Below are positions 1-10,222 of a stretch of DNA of 33,196 nt, in pieces. Location of the stretch: contig JAOKHV010000018.1 of the NCBI GenBank assembly GCA_028248455.1, positions 1 to 33,196 on the forward strand, in the 5' to 3' direction. The first letter of the stretch is position 1; every line of letters begins with the position of its first letter. The position numbers and the translations under genes were made by a program. Below the pieces are notes generated by a model that did no database searches, had not been told where the DNA came from, and saw only the letters and a program-made list of their open reading frames with translations. The DNA is from Ascidiaceihabitans sp. (GTDB lineage: Bacteria; Pseudomonadota; Alphaproteobacteria; Rhodobacterales; Rhodobacteraceae).

Positions 1-291
1 GATGGTAAGATCGCCGCTTTCCCGCGTGGGTCCGCAAAACGTAAGGCGATGGAGCGTTTGTATTCAGCTCAATCAGTTGAAGTGATTGTGGATGACACAG
101 GCCGCATAGTTTTGCCTGCAAAGCTTCGCGAAAAAATTGACCTTGATGGTTTGGCTAAATTTGTTTCGTCAGGTGACACTTTCGAAGTTTGGAAGCCCGA
201 GGCGTATGACGCCAGCATCGCGGCATTTGATGATGATGGGTTTGACCCCGATCTTGATCCTTCCGTCTATTTAGACGGAGTACACGTCTAA
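1..291 (+). CDS. mraZ: MraZ, C-terminal part (5' end outside window)
   Basis: MraZ is a DNA-binding regulator of the AbrB/SpoVT swapped-hairpin fold that usually sits first in the dcw cluster and represses it in some bacteria. The frame is open from base 1, so the gene begins before the window; the ATG at 49 is internal. The visible part holds the second AbrB-type hairpin, with a D-x-x-G-R-I-V-L-P-x-x-L-R-E core (about 92-132), followed by a short segment matching the F-E-V-W-K-P region that follows it in MraZ. The acidic C-terminal tail (many Asp) is variable in the family. The stop codon at 289-291 abuts the rsmH start with no gap, so the two are probably co-translated. Family assignment is firm from motif plus position. 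Confidence 0.9.
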   Translation, partial: DGKIAAFPRGSAKRKAMERLYSAQSVEVIVDDTGRIVLPAKLREKIDLDGLAKFVSSGDTFEVWKPEAYDASIAAFDDDGFDPDLDPSVYLDGVHV

Positions 292-1266
292 ATGTCGGCT
301 GGGGGGCCGCATATTCCGGTTCTGATCAATTCGATCTTGAAAGCCTGTGGCCCGATCGATGGTCGTTGGCTTGATGGTACGTTTGGCGCCGGGGGTTACA
401 CAAAGCAATTGTTGGATGCGGGTGCTGATCACGTCATGGGCGTTGATCGCGATCCCTTAGCATTTGAACTGGCCGAGCCGTGGGTTGGGGATTACGGCGA
501 TCGCATTACCCTGCAACAGGGCGTTTTTTCACGCATGGATGAATATGCGCAGAACTTGGACGGTGTCGTTCTTGACCTCGGCGTTAGCTCTATGCAGCTT
601 GATTTGGCTGAACGTGGATTTTCATTTATGCGCGACGGACCGTTGGACATGCGCATGTCACAAGATGGCCCTTCAGCCGCTGATATCGTGAACACCGCCG
701 AGGAAGGGATGCTTGCGAACATCTTGTTCCACTACGGTGAAGAACGCGCCAGCCGTCGCATCGCGACTGCGATTTTGCGTGAACGGGAGATAGAGCCAAT
801 CACGACGACACTTCGTTTGGCAGGCATTATTGAAGGTTGTTTGCCGCGCTCTAAGCCCGGTCAATCACATCCTGCAACGCGTAGTTTTCAAGCGATCCGG
901 ATTGCAGTGAACGATGAATATGGTGAATTATTCCGTGGCTTGATGGCTGCCGAACGTGCTTTGAAGCCAGGTGGACAATTGGCTGTGGTGACCTTCCATT
1001 CAGTGGAAGATCGCATGGTTAAGCGGTTCCTGACAGCCAGATCTGGCGCGGGAGGTAATGCAAATCGTTATGCCCCAGAACTGAATGTTGTGCCGGCCCA
1101 ATTTACCGTTTGGTCACGTAAGGCCATCGGTCCAGATGAACAAGAATTACAAGACAACCCGCGTTCGCGCTCTGCGAAACTGAGGGTTGCGGTGCGCACA
1201 GACGCACCAGCAGGTGAGGTGGATGCTAAGTCGATCGGTATGCCGACGACCGGAAAGTATAAGTGA
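292..1266 (+). CDS. rsmH: 16S rRNA (cytosine(1402)-N(4))-methyltransferase RsmH (MraW)
   Basis: RsmH methylates N4 of C1402 in 16S rRNA in the decoding centre, using S-adenosylmethionine. The 324-residue length is normal. The SAM-binding motif [10 protein letters not shown], is at about residues 28-36, an acidic residue that would contact SAM (VDRD) at about 52, and the D[10 protein letters not shown] motif near residue 95. The S-H-P-A-T-R-x-F-Q-A-x-R-I-x-V-N segment is typical of the family. The ATG at 292 directly follows the mraZ stop, which is the usual arrangement. Gene order mraZ-rsmH-ftsL is standard. Confidence 0.97.
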   Translation: MSAGGPHIPVLINSILKACGPIDGRWLDGTFGAGGYTKQLLDAGADHVMGVDRDPLAFELAEPWVGDYGDRITLQQGVFSRMDEYAQNLDGVVLDLGVSSMQLDLAERGFSFMRDGPLDMRMSQDGPSAADIVNTAEEGMLANILFHYGEERASRRIATAILREREIEPITTTLRLAGIIEGCLPRSKPGQSHPATRSFQAIRIAVNDEYGELFRGLMAAERALKPGGQLAVVTFHSVEDRMVKRFLTARSGAGGNANRYAPELNVVPAQFTVWSRKAIGPDEQELQDNPRSRSAKLRVAVRTDAPAGEVDAKSIGMPTTGKYK

Positions 1267-1278
1267 AGGTGAGCTTGA

Positions 1279-1623
1279 ATGCGTACGGTTTTGTACATTC
1301 TAACAGTTATGGCAGTGATCGCGTTGGCATTTTGGAGCTACCAAGAGAATTATGAAACGCGTAAAGCGTTGAATGACGCTGATAGTGCACGCGGTGAAAT
1401 CCAACTGACATACTCACGACTAGGTGTTTTAAGGGCCGAATGGGCATATTTGAACCGTCCCTCGCGCCTTTTAGACCTCGCCGAATTTAACTTTGACCGC
1501 CTTGGCCTGTTGCCGATGGCACCGGAACAGTTTGGTAACATTGACCAGATTGCATATCCATCAGAGCAATTGTTGCCGATACTCAACCCAGTTGACGTTT
1601 CAAACACGGGTGATCAGCCATGA
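1279..1623 (+). CDS. ftsL: Cell division protein FtsL
   Basis: FtsL is a bitopic inner-membrane protein which, with FtsB/DivIC and FtsQ, activates the FtsWI septal synthase. The protein is 114 residues, with a single membrane segment at about residues 4-20 and a short coiled-coil-like stretch after it. The motif E-W-A-Y-L-N-R-P-x-R-L-L-D-L-A (about 54-68) is the hallmark of alphaproteobacterial FtsL. A good ribosome site (AAGGTGAG) lies just before the ATG. It ends in an ATGA overlap with the ftsI start at 1620, implying translational coupling. Confidence 0.9.
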   Translation: MRTVLYILTVMAVIALAFWSYQENYETRKALNDADSARGEIQLTYSRLGVLRAEWAYLNRPSRLLDLAEFNFDRLGLLPMAPEQFGNIDQIAYPSEQLLPILNPVDVSNTGDQP

Positions 1624-3408
1624 TCCGTATTCCGCTACGCCCGTTGGCACGCATTCTAGATGCTCGCCAAAAGGGCGAAAATCCTGATGCAATTGAGCGT
1701 GAAAACAAACGTCTGCGTCACGAAGATATGCAAGCAATGTCACGCGCCCGTGCTGAGGGGCGTTTGCTGGTTTTAGGGCTGTTTTTTCTTCTGTTCATTT
1801 GCTGTTGTTGGTACTCGTATGGGTGGCCTTGCCACATCTGATCCAGTCGAGCCGCGCTCGGCGGCATATGGTTCAACGATCAGTGCTGCACGCGCTGACA
1901 TTGTCGACCGTAATGGAAATTTGCTTGCGACCAACTTTGATACGCACGCGCTATATGCCCAACCGCTTCACATGATTGACCCGCAGGGTGCTGCGGATAG
2001 TCTGGTTAAGATTTTCCCTGACCTTGATCACGCACGTCTAATCGAGGATTTCACTGGTGAACGTAAGTTCTTGTGGATCCGAAAGAAAATCAGCCCTGAG
2101 CAAATGCAAGCTGTGCACGATATCGGTGACCCGGGTCTGCTGTTTGCCCCGCGCGAGATGCGTCTCTATCCAAACGGTTCGTTGGCGGCGCACATCATGG
2201 GTGGTGCATCCTTTGGCAAAGAGGGCGTTGCCTCAGCCGAGGTTATTGGCGTTGCAGGCGTTGAAAAGTACTTCGATGATTATCTGCGTGACCCAGCCAA
2301 TGGGGCAACCCCACTAGAGCTGTCGATCGATTTGACGGTTCAGGCTGCGTCAGAGCGCATTTTGTACGGTGGCATGAAGTTGATGAACGCAAAAGGCGCG
2401 ACATCAGTTCTGATGGACGTGCATACGGGCGAAGTTATTTCGGTTGTTTCACTGCCTGATTTTGATCCCAATGATCGTCCTCGGCCCGCAACCACTGGTG
2501 ATCAATCTGACAGCCCTCTGTTCAATCGCTCCGTTCAGGGTGTGTATGAGTTGGGTTCTGTGTTTAAGATTTTCATAGCGGCGCAAGCTGTTGATCTGGG
2601 TCTTGTGAGCCCATCGACCATCATCGACACTAAAGGTCCGATGCGTGTCGGTGGTTTTAACATCGGTGAATTCCGCAACAAGAACTACGGTAAATTAAGT
2701 GTTTCAGACATCATTGTTCACTCATCCAACCGTGGCACAGGGCGCATGGCTTTGGAAATTGGGTCTAAGCGCCAAAAAAAATTTCTTGACGCAATGGGCT
2801 TCTTTGAACCCACACCTTTTGAGATTGTAGAAGCGGCAGGCGGGCGTCCGTTGTTGCCCAAACGTTGGACTGATTTGAGCAGTGTTACCATTTCTTATGG
2901 TCACGGTCTTTCATCCTCACCGATGCATTTGGCAGCGGGATATTCTGCGATAGCCAATGGCGGTCGTGCTGTCACACCTACTTTGTTGAAAAAAACAAGC
3001 GTCCCAAAAGGTTCACGTATCATGAGCGAAGAAGCCGCACGTGCGGCCCGTGGCATGCTGCGCAAGGTTGTTAGCAAAGGCACGGCAAGCTTTGGCGAGG
3101 TTGAGGGGTACGCTGTTGGTGGTAAGACAGGGACTGCCGATAAACCAAAGCCGACAGGTGGTTACTATGACGACAAGGTCATCACGACCTTTGCCAGCAT
3201 GTTCCCAGCCCACGATCCAAAATATGTTTTGATAGTAACATTGGACGAACCAGTTGAAACGTCTGGTGATAAACCTCGCCGTACTGCGGGTTGGACTGCT
3301 GTTCCTGTTGCGGCAGAAATGATCCGTCGCATCGCACCTTTACTTGGAATGCGACCAACCGTTGAACCTCAAACTTTGGCTGATATAACGCTAACCAGCA
3401 GCAACTAA
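1620..3408 (+). CDS. ftsI: FtsI (PBP3) peptidoglycan D,D-transpeptidase, frameshifted near T6 run
   Basis: FtsI cross-links septal peptidoglycan in complex with FtsW. As written the gene is split. Frame one (1620-1841) gives the cytoplasmic N-terminus and start of the membrane anchor; the next frame (open from 1777, first ATG 1819) gives the rest. Removing one T from the six at 1782-1787 joins them into a 595-residue protein with a continuous anchor (about residues 49-65, ending F-F-F-C-S-F-A-V-V-G). The catalytic part is intact: SxxK (S-V-F-K, nt 2557-2568, residue about 313), SxN (S-S-N, 2722-2730, about 368) and KTG (3124-3132, about 502). Pedestal motifs such as ADIVDRNG are present. The start is set by the ATGA overlap with ftsL. 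Translation from 1819 alone would give a PBP without its anchor. Since ftsI is normally essential, a sequencing error or slippage is more likely than loss. Confidence 0.9.
1782..1787 (+). other. T6 homopolymer, likely site of the ftsI frameshift
   Basis: The shift from the upstream to the downstream reading frame must occur between the stop in the downstream frame at 1774-1776 and about 1792, where the downstream frame starts to read like normal FtsI. Six consecutive T lie in that interval; five T would restore the frame. A homopolymer is the commonest place for an indel error and a possible site of polymerase slippage. Confidence 0.7.
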
Positions 3409-3426
3409 GCCACAAAGGCAACGCAA

Positions 3427-4902
3427 ATGGTTAAATCGCTCAGCGCACTTGGTCTTATGGCCGCAAACGGCGCAAACCCTGAACTGAGCGGCATTGCCGT
3501 GGACAGCCGTGAAGTTCGCAAGGGTTTCCTTTTCGCAGCGATGCCGGGTGTTAAGGTTCACGGTGCTAGTTTCGTTAAAGTAGCCTTAGAATTTGGTGCA
3601 GTTGCGATCCTAACAGATGCAGAGGGCGCAGCACTTGCCTCTGAAGAAATTAATGAATTTGGCGCTGCGGTCGTAATCAGCGACAAGCCGCGCGAGGCCT
3701 TGAGTCGGACAGCAGCGTTGTGGTTTGGCGCACAGCCACGTGTGATGACGGCGGTCACCGGAACGAACGGTAAAACTTCGGTCAGTACATTCGTGCGCCA
3801 AATTTGGGCCGAACTAGAATTGGCTGCGGTCAACTTGGGTACTACTGGGGTTGAGGGCGCTTGGTCTACGCCTTTGGCGCATACCACCCCTGAACCTATC
3901 ACACTTCACCGAACCTTGGCTGAGGCAGAGGCTAATGGCATCACCCACGCCGCGATGGAGGCTTCGAGCCACGGGTTGGATCAATGCCGCCTTGATGGTG
4001 TTGTGCTTAAAACTGCGGGTTTTACGAACTTCACCCAAGACCACTTAGACTATCACGAAACATTCGATGCGTATTTTGACGCGAAAGCCAGATTGTTTAC
4101 CGAGGTTTTGGCTCCTGATGGTTGGGCCGTTGTAAATATTGATGACGCACGTGGTGGCGATGTTGTTGCTTTGTCTGCATCACGTGGCCAATCTGTGATG
4201 ACTGTCGGACATGGCGCTGATGCCAACTTACGTCTGAGTGGACAGCGTTTCGACGCAACGGGCCAAGACTTACGTTTCGAATTTGATCGCAAAACATATC
4301 AGACGCGTTTGAACCTTATTGGCGGCTTCCAGGCAGACAACGTAATGTTGGCGGCAGGTATGGTGATAGCCAGTGGTGAAGAACCTGCACATGTCTTTGA
4401 CACACTAGCACACCTGACTACCGTTCGTGGGCGTATGGAATTGGCTGCGGCCCGTAACAATGGTGCTGCTGTTTTTGTTGATTACGCCCATACGCCTAAT
4501 GCTGTTGAGACTGCGTTGAAAGCGATGCGCCCGCATGTGATGGGCCGATTGATTGTGATTATTGGTGCTGGTGGTGATCGTGATACGGGCAAACGCCCGT
4601 TGATGGGTAAAGCCGCGTTTGAAAATGCTGACGTGGTTTTTGTAACAGATGACAATCCACGTTCCGAGGACCCTGCAATTATTCGCGAGGCTGTCATGGC
4701 GGGTTGTGAGCACGCAACCGCAGTTGGTGATCGTGCTGAAGCAATCTTGCGGGCTGTTGACGCGTTGGGGGCTGGGGATGCTTTGCTTATTGCGGGCAAA
4801 GGGCACGAAACGGGGCAAACCGTCGGAGATGATGTTCTGCCATTTGATGATGTGGAGCAGGCCAGTATGGCCGTTGCAGCACTAGAAGGACGACTGGCAT
4901 GA
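3427..4902 (+). CDS. murE: UDP-MurNAc-L-Ala-D-Glu:meso-diaminopimelate ligase MurE
   Basis: MurE is a cytoplasmic ATP-dependent ligase that adds the third amino acid to the wall peptide. The protein is 491 residues, normal for the family. The ATP-binding loop T-G-T-N-G-K-T-S is at residues 111-118. The T-T-P-E-P and S-S-H-G-L segments of the central domain follow. The D-N-P-R motif at residues 409-412 selects meso-diaminopimelate over lysine. It starts 18 bases after ftsI and overlaps murF by ATGA. All three Mur ligase domains are complete and no damage is visible. Confidence 0.97.
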   Translation: MVKSLSALGLMAANGANPELSGIAVDSREVRKGFLFAAMPGVKVHGASFVKVALEFGAVAILTDAEGAALASEEINEFGAAVVISDKPREALSRTAALWFGAQPRVMTAVTGTNGKTSVSTFVRQIWAELELAAVNLGTTGVEGAWSTPLAHTTPEPITLHRTLAEAEANGITHAAMEASSHGLDQCRLDGVVLKTAGFTNFTQDHLDYHETFDAYFDAKARLFTEVLAPDGWAVVNIDDARGGDVVALSASRGQSVMTVGHGADANLRLSGQRFDATGQDLRFEFDRKTYQTRLNLIGGFQADNVMLAAGMVIASGEEPAHVFDTLAHLTTVRGRMELAAARNNGAAVFVDYAHTPNAVETALKAMRPHVMGRLIVIIGAGGDRDTGKRPLMGKAAFENADVVFVTDDNPRSEDPAIIREAVMAGCEHATAVGDRAEAILRAVDALGAGDALLIAGKGHETGQTVGDDVLPFDDVEQASMAVAALEGRLA

Positions 4903-6332
4903 GCAATCTATGGACCTCGAAAGAGGCAGCAGAAGCAACCGGTGGTAAAGTCACAACCGCATGGGTTGCAAATGGCGTTTCGATTGACACACGCACCATT
5001 CAAAAGGGTGACTTGTTTGTAGCATTAAGTGCTGCACGCGATGGCCATAAATTTGTGGCGCAGGCGCTAGAGAAGGGTGCAAGCGCAGCCTTAGTTTCCC
5101 GCATCCCAGATGGGATGGATAAGCGTGCACCACTTATCATTGTTGAGGATGTTCTGGACGGCCTTGAGGCATTGGGCCGAGCGGCACGTGACCGAACTGA
5201 TGCGCGTATTGTCGCTGTAACAGGCAGCGTTGGGAAAACATCAACCAAGGAAATGCTTCGTGCGATGCTTGAGGATCAAGGCAAAACCCACGCATCTGTT
5301 GCAAGCTACAATAACCATTGGGGTGTGCCCCTGACACTGGCCCGTATGCCGGCGGATACGCAATACGGTGTTATCGAAATTGGTATGAACCACCCAGGCG
5401 AAATCGCGCCCTTGTCAAGAATGGCCCGCCCGCATGCGACTTTGATCACGACCGTCGCTGCAGCCCACCTTGAAGCATTTGAAAACGTTGAAGGCATCGC
5501 AGTTGAAAAGGCGTCTGTCATGGAAGGGCTGGAATACGGTGGTACCTCTGTCATGAACAATGACATTGAGACAGCTGCAATTTTGCAGGCAAAAGCGCAT
5601 GACATGAAACGCCGCGATGTAGGGTTTGGTGAACATGGGTTCGATTATGTTCTGAAGGACGTTAAAATTATTGGCGATACCACGATTGTCCAAGCTGAGG
5701 CGCATGAGCAACCATTGTTGTTCAAGATTGCGACTGCTGGTCGCCATTTTGCGATGAATGGTTTGGGCGCACTGGCTGCGTGTGAAGCACTGGGTGCTGA
5801 TCTTGCGCTTGCTGCTGGATCATTGGGCCGCTGGTCTCCGTTTGAGGGGCGCGGCGCACGTGAAGTCATTGTACTTGATCCTGTGGAAAACCACTTAACG
5901 CTTGAATTGATAGATGACAGTTACAACGCAAACCCGACATCGATGGCTGCGTCATTAGAGGTTCTGTCAGTTGCAAATGTCGAGGATGTTAAAGGCGGTG
6001 TCGCAAAGGGGCGGCGCATTGCATATCTGGGCGACATGAAAGAGCTAGGGCCACAAGCCGTAACTTTGCATGCTTATATAGCAGAGCTAAACGCAACACG
6101 CGCATTAGACGTGATTCATTGTGTAGGCCCGCTGATGAAGGCGATGTATGAAGCGTTGCCAGAAGCGCAAAAAGGGCGTTGGACCGAAACCAGCGCAGAG
6201 ATGGTTCAGGGCATCCGGCGCGACCTGGACGCGGGTGATGTTGTATTAGCTAAAGGATCATTGTCGATGAAATTGGCCCTTGTCGTTGACGCGATCCGCA
6301 AAATGGGCCATTCGATTGAACCAACGACTTAA
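4899..6332 (+). CDS. murF: UDP-MurNAc-tripeptide:D-Ala-D-Ala ligase MurF
   Basis: MurF completes the soluble precursor by adding the D-Ala-D-Ala dipeptide made by Ddl (encoded downstream in this window). The 477-residue protein has the N-terminal substrate domain with S-I-D-T-R-T-x-x-x-G-D-L-F (about 28-40), the ATP loop T-G-S-V-G-K-T-S (108-115), the N-N-x-x-G-V-P-L-T-L segment that marks MurF, and the D-D-S-Y-N-A-N-P-x-S-M-x-A motif of the C-terminal domain. The start is set by the ATGA overlap with murE. Confidence 0.97.
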   Translation: MSNLWTSKEAAEATGGKVTTAWVANGVSIDTRTIQKGDLFVALSAARDGHKFVAQALEKGASAALVSRIPDGMDKRAPLIIVEDVLDGLEALGRAARDRTDARIVAVTGSVGKTSTKEMLRAMLEDQGKTHASVASYNNHWGVPLTLARMPADTQYGVIEIGMNHPGEIAPLSRMARPHATLITTVAAAHLEAFENVEGIAVEKASVMEGLEYGGTSVMNNDIETAAILQAKAHDMKRRDVGFGEHGFDYVLKDVKIIGDTTIVQAEAHEQPLLFKIATAGRHFAMNGLGALAACEALGADLALAAGSLGRWSPFEGRGAREVIVLDPVENHLTLELIDDSYNANPTSMAASLEVLSVANVEDVKGGVAKGRRIAYLGDMKELGPQAVTLHAYIAELNATRALDVIHCVGPLMKAMYEALPEAQKGRWTETSAEMVQGIRRDLDAGDVVLAKGSLSMKLALVVDAIRKMGHSIEPTT

Positions 6333-6360
6333 CACAAGATAATGATTGAAGGAGAGCTGA

Positions 6361-7431
6361 ATGCTCTATTGGTTGTCTGATTACGAGGCATTTAACCTGT
6401 TTCGCTACATCACAGTGCGTGCTGGTTGTGCCTTTTTGACAGCGCTTTTCTTTGGCTTCATTTTCGGACGCCCTTTGATCAATGTATTGCGCAAGCGCCA
6501 AGGTAAAGGCCAGCCCATCCGTGAAGATGGCCCTGAGGGCCACTTTGCCAAAGCAGGCACGCCGACCATGGGAGGACTGTTGATTGTAGGCGCATTGCTT
6601 ACCTCAACTCTGCTTTGGGCGCGCTTGGATAATCCTTTCATTTGGATAATCCTTTTTGTGACAATGTCATTTGCTGCCATCGGTTTTGCTGATGATTACG
6701 CCAAGGTATCAAAACAAACGATCGCAGGGGTACCTGGCAAGGTTCGCCTGCTGCTAGGCTTTGTGATTGCTGGGATCGCTGCATATTTTGCGATTTTGGC
6801 ACACCCTGAAGAACTTCAAAATCAGCTTGCAGTTCCAGTTTTCAAGGATCTTTTGATCAACCTAGGCTTCTTATACATTCCGTTCGCGATGATCGTAATT
6901 GTTGGTGCTGCGAATGCAGTAAACCTTACTGATGGTCTGGATGGCCTCGCTATCATGCCTGTTATGATCGCTGCGGGAACGCTTGGTGTGATTGCTTATG
7001 CAGTTGGCCGTGTCGATTTCACTGAATATCTGGATGTCCATTACGTTCCAGGCACTGGCGAGATTTTAATTTTTGCGGCTGGCGTGTTTGGAGGGGGGCT
7101 AGGTTTCCTTTGGTACAATGCGCCACCTGCTGCAGTCTTCATGGGCGATACAGGTTCTCTTGCGCTTGGCGGAGCCCTTGGTGCGATCGCAATTGCGACA
7201 AAGCACGAATTAGTTTTGGGCATTGTTGGCGGCTTGTTCGTGGTTGAGGCTATGAGCGTAATCATCCAAGTTTTGTACTTTAAAAACACTGGAAAGCGGG
7301 TTTTCTTGATGGCCCCAATCCATCACCATTATGAGAAAAAGGGTTGGTCAGAGCCGCAAATCGTAATCCGGTTTTGGATCGTATCGTTGATACTAGCACT
7401 AATCGGTTTGGCTACACTCAAAGTCAGATAG
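6361..7431 (+). CDS. mraY: Phospho-N-acetylmuramoyl-pentapeptide transferase MraY
   Basis: MraY transfers phospho-MurNAc-pentapeptide to undecaprenyl phosphate, making lipid I at the inner membrane. The protein has 356 residues and about ten hydrophobic membrane segments. Family motifs are visible: P-T-M-G-G near 68-72, the Mg2+-site F-A-D-D (109-112), [10 protein letters not shown] (188-197), F-M-G-D-T-G-S near 260, and the H-H-H-Y-E cytoplasmic loop near the C-terminus. A strong ribosome site, AAGGAG at 6349-6354, precedes the ATG by six bases. Confidence 0.97.
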   Translation: MLYWLSDYEAFNLFRYITVRAGCAFLTALFFGFIFGRPLINVLRKRQGKGQPIREDGPEGHFAKAGTPTMGGLLIVGALLTSTLLWARLDNPFIWIILFVTMSFAAIGFADDYAKVSKQTIAGVPGKVRLLLGFVIAGIAAYFAILAHPEELQNQLAVPVFKDLLINLGFLYIPFAMIVIVGAANAVNLTDGLDGLAIMPVMIAAGTLGVIAYAVGRVDFTEYLDVHYVPGTGEILIFAAGVFGGGLGFLWYNAPPAAVFMGDTGSLALGGALGAIAIATKHELVLGIVGGLFVVEAMSVIIQVLYFKNTGKRVFLMAPIHHHYEKKGWSEPQIVIRFWIVSLILALIGLATLKVR

Positions 7432-7497
7432 GCGTGTCGCCTTTCTGCTTAACTTACATTTAGGGGTTTGGGGGCTTAGCCGCCATTCGGGTAAATC

Positions 7498-8901
7498 ATG
7501 ATACCAGTCCAAGGTCTTACGGGTAAAAAAATAGCTGTTCTTGGCTTGGGGCGCTCCGGCCTCTCTGCTGCGCGAGCTTTGCGCGAGGGTGGGGCAACAG
7601 CAATCTGCTGGGATGACAATGATGCAGCCCGTGAAGTTGCGCTAGACGAGGGATTTGAATGCGATGACCTGAAAAAGGCGGGTAGTTTTAACGATGTTGC
7701 ACGCCTTATCGTTAGCCCCGGTATTCCACATTTGTACCCTATGCCAAATCCAGTTGTGGCTGCGGCTCTCAAAGCGGGCGTACCTGTCGATAACGACATT
7801 GGGTTGTTTTTCCAATCTTTTGCGACCCCAGAATGGAACAACTTTGAAAACATGCCGCGCGTAATCGCGGTGACTGGATCAAACGGCAAATCCACGACGT
7901 CTGCCCTGATCCACCACATTCTGAGCCACGCCAACCGTCCAGCACAGCTTGCAGGTAATATTGGTCGCGGTGTTTTGGACATTGATCCTGCAATCGACGG
8001 CGAAGTTGTGGTGCTGGAGCTGTCGAGCTATCAAACTGATCTTGCGCGCAGCTTAACTCCTGATGTTGCAGTCTTTACGAATCTTAGTCCTGATCATCTT
8101 GATCGCCATGCTGGTATGGGTGGCTATTTCGTCGCCAAACGCCGGTTGTTTGCAGAAGGTGGTCCTGACCGCGCTGTCATTGGTGTAGATGAGGCTGAGG
8201 GCATGTTCCTTGCTGGTCAGTTAAGCGAAGGCGCTGCGGATGACCGTGTGATCCGCGTGTCAGTTGAGGAAAAGCTAACAGGCCCCGGTTGGCAAGTGTT
8301 TGCGCGTAAGGGATTCCTTAGCGAGTACCGTAAGGGCCGTCAGGCTGGATCGATTGATTTGCGAAGCGTTGCTGGATTGCCGGGCGAGCATAATCACCAA
8401 AATGCCTGCGCTGCTTATGCTGCGTGTCGTTCTCTTGGGATAGCACCGAAAGTTATTGAGGCCGCATTCCATTCCTTTGATGGTTTGCCGCACCGTAGTC
8501 AGACAATCGCAGATGTTGGCGGTGTTCGTTATGTGAACGATAGCAAAGCAACCAACGTTGATAGTGCCGCAAAAGCGTTACACGCCTTCAAGCGCATTCG
8601 CTGGATCTGTGGCGGTTTGCAAAAAGAGGGTGGTTTTGAAGAACTTAATGCTGCCTCTTCAGACGTTATCAAAGCTTATGTTATTGGGCGCGAAGCGGCG
8701 CAGTTTGCTATGCAGCTGACCGCTGAAACGCAGGTGTGCACAACAATGGATGAGGCCGTCGCCGCGGCGATGGCAGACGCACAGGATGGCGAAGTGGTTC
8801 TTTTAGCACCGGCAACGGCCAGCTTTGACCAATACGATAGCTTTGAGCGCCGTGGCGATGATTTTATTGCTGAGGTCGAAAAGCGCTTAGAGGTGTCTTA
8901 G
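7498..8901 (+). CDS. murD: UDP-MurNAc-L-alanine:D-glutamate ligase MurD
   Basis: MurD adds D-glutamate to UDP-MurNAc-L-Ala in the cytoplasm. The protein is 467 residues. The N-terminal Rossmann-like motif G-L-G-R-S-G is at 16-21, the ATP loop T-G-S-N-G-K-S-T at 126-133, the E-L-S-S-Y-Q segment near residue 180, and N-D-S-K-A-T-N near residue 350; the last two are MurD signatures. It is the last gene of the first forward dcw block and overlaps the end of the convergent flavoprotein gene by four bases (TTAG at 8898-8901). No strong ribosome site is seen before the ATG. Confidence 0.96.
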   Translation: MIPVQGLTGKKIAVLGLGRSGLSAARALREGGATAICWDDNDAAREVALDEGFECDDLKKAGSFNDVARLIVSPGIPHLYPMPNPVVAAALKAGVPVDNDIGLFFQSFATPEWNNFENMPRVIAVTGSNGKSTTSALIHHILSHANRPAQLAGNIGRGVLDIDPAIDGEVVVLELSSYQTDLARSLTPDVAVFTNLSPDHLDRHAGMGGYFVAKRRLFAEGGPDRAVIGVDEAEGMFLAGQLSEGAADDRVIRVSVEEKLTGPGWQVFARKGFLSEYRKGRQAGSIDLRSVAGLPGEHNHQNACAAYAACRSLGIAPKVIEAAFHSFDGLPHRSQTIADVGGVRYVNDSKATNVDSAAKALHAFKRIRWICGGLQKEGGFEELNAASSDVIKAYVIGREAAQFAMQLTAETQVCTTMDEAVAAAMADAQDGEVVLLAPATASFDQYDSFERRGDDFIAEVEKRLEVS

Positions 8902-10076
8902 TCTGCGGCAATCGCGCGAGCTGCTGCTATGCCTGATGACCATGCCCATTGGAAATTGTAGCCGCCCAGCCATCCAGTGACGTCGACTGCCTCTCCAATG
9001 AAGTATAGGGAAGGCAGGGATGTTACCGCCATAGTTTTTGATGACAGTTCGTCTGTGTCTATACCGCCCAATGTGACTTCGGCTGTGCGGTAACCTTCGG
9101 TACCCGAAGGTGCCATCTTCCAATTTTGCAATTCGTCAATGATTTCGCCCAAACGCTTATCTGATTGATCGGCAAGGTTGCCAGTGAGATCCATCTGCGT
9201 TGCAAGGTGATCGACGAGGCGGGTGGGCAATAGCTTTGCTAACTCTGTTGTGAAGTTCTTTCGCCCTTGTTCTTGTCGTTTGTCACGCAGTGCATCCATC
9301 AACGTATTATAAGGATCAATGTTGACTGAGATGTCTTGGCCTTCAGCCCAATAACTTGAAGCTTGTAAAACGACGGGACCAGAAAGACCACGGTGGGTGA
9401 AGAGCAGCGCCTCGTCAAAGCTTGTGCCGTTTGCAGACACGCGGGCAGGTGTCGCAACACCGGCAAGTGGTGTGAAGCGGTCTTCGGGGAATGTGAACGG
9501 AACCAATGCGGGGCGTGTTTCAGTGAGGTTTAGATTGAAATGGCGTGCGATGTCATAGGCGAATCCGGTCGCACCCATCTTTGGGATGGATTTGCCACCA
9601 GTGGCAACCACAAGGTTTTTGGCCGTGATTGGTTTTGAACCATTTGGGCCAGTCAAAACGGCAGAATATCCGCTTTCGGTCTTGATTAGGTTTTCAACAG
9701 ATGTCTGAAGGTGCAATTCGACACCTGCAACCTGCATCAATGTGCGTAACATGGCCACAATCTCTTTCGCAGACACATCGCAAAAAAGTTGTCCCAGTGT
9801 TTTTTCATGCCATTTTATCCCGTGCTGATCCACCAGTTCGACAAAATCCCACTGAGTATAACGGGCTAATGCAGATTTCGCGAAATGTGGATTTTGGGAC
9901 AAGAACGCATGTGGCGCGCAATGCATGTTTGTAAAGTTGCAACGCCCACCACCAGAGATGCGTATCTTTTCGCCCGGTGCTTTGGCGTGGTCCACAATCA
10001 CGACCCTGCCGCCAGCATTTGCCGCGCACATCATACCAGCAGCGCCAGCACCAATTATAAGAGTATCAATTTGCAT
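8898..10076 (-). CDS. BaiN/HI0933-family NAD(P)/FAD-dependent oxidoreductase
   Basis: This is a flavoprotein of the HI0933/YhiN/BaiN type (about 400 residues in the family; 392 here). Its physiological substrate is generally unknown; the family name BaiN comes from a bile-acid gene in a gut bacterium and should not be read as function here. The FAD-binding G-A-G-A-A-G is at residues 9-14 and the family signature S-G-G-G-R-C-N at 41-47; a second flavin motif with V-A-T-G-G-K-S-x-P is in the middle, and the C-terminal end has G-E-x-x-D-V-x-G-x-x-G-G-Y-N. The frame is open to 10217, but the family start is the ATG at 10076, preceded by a weak AGGG. The gene interrupts the dcw cluster in the opposite direction. 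Confidence 0.92.
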   Translation of the reverse strand: MQIDTLIIGAGAAGMMCAANAGGRVVIVDHAKAPGEKIRISGGGRCNFTNMHCAPHAFLSQNPHFAKSALARYTQWDFVELVDQHGIKWHEKTLGQLFCDVSAKEIVAMLRTLMQVAGVELHLQTSVENLIKTESGYSAVLTGPNGSKPITAKNLVVATGGKSIPKMGATGFAYDIARHFNLNLTETRPALVPFTFPEDRFTPLAGVATPARVSANGTSFDEALLFTHRGLSGPVVLQASSYWAEGQDISVNIDPYNTLMDALRDKRQEQGRKNFTTELAKLLPTRLVDHLATQMDLTGNLADQSDKRLGEIIDELQNWKMAPSGTEGYRTAEVTLGGIDTDELSSKTMAVTSLPSLYFIGEAVDVTGWLGGYNFQWAWSSGIAAARAIAAD

Positions 10077-10222
10077 ATTCCAGCCCTTGCCTGACTGGAT
10101 CGATACCGTCAAGCGCGACTGTGCGATTGGGTGAAAACACACTAGCCCACAGCAAAAAACCACGCTATGGTTGCTGTAGATCCCGAAAAGGGACGTTTTG
10201 AGGCAGTGTAAAGGCAATTACC
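10077..10222. promoter_or_regulatory. Intergenic region between divergent flavoprotein gene and ftsW
   Basis: This 146-base gap separates divergent genes, so it should contain the promoter of the flavoprotein gene and one for the ftsW-to-ftsZ block, because read-through from murD would have to cross an antisense gene. I cannot point to convincing -35/-10 pairs. A short dyad TCCC-GAAAA-GGGA lies near 10180-10192, upstream of ftsW. The assignment rests on gene orientation. Confidence 0.4.

Noticed and set aside
1620-1841. A separate 73-residue gene before the PBP gene
   Set aside because: Its sequence is the cytoplasmic N-terminus and anchor start of FtsI, joined to the following frame by a one-base shift.
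7431-7442. Small stem GGCG-TGT-CGCC after mraY as a terminator
   Set aside because: Only four to five base pairs with a 3-base loop and a short T run; murD lies 66 bases further in the same block.
10077-10217. 47-residue N-terminal extension of the flavoprotein
   Set aside because: The extension is Cys/His-rich without family likeness, and the FAD motif sits immediately after the ATG at 10076.
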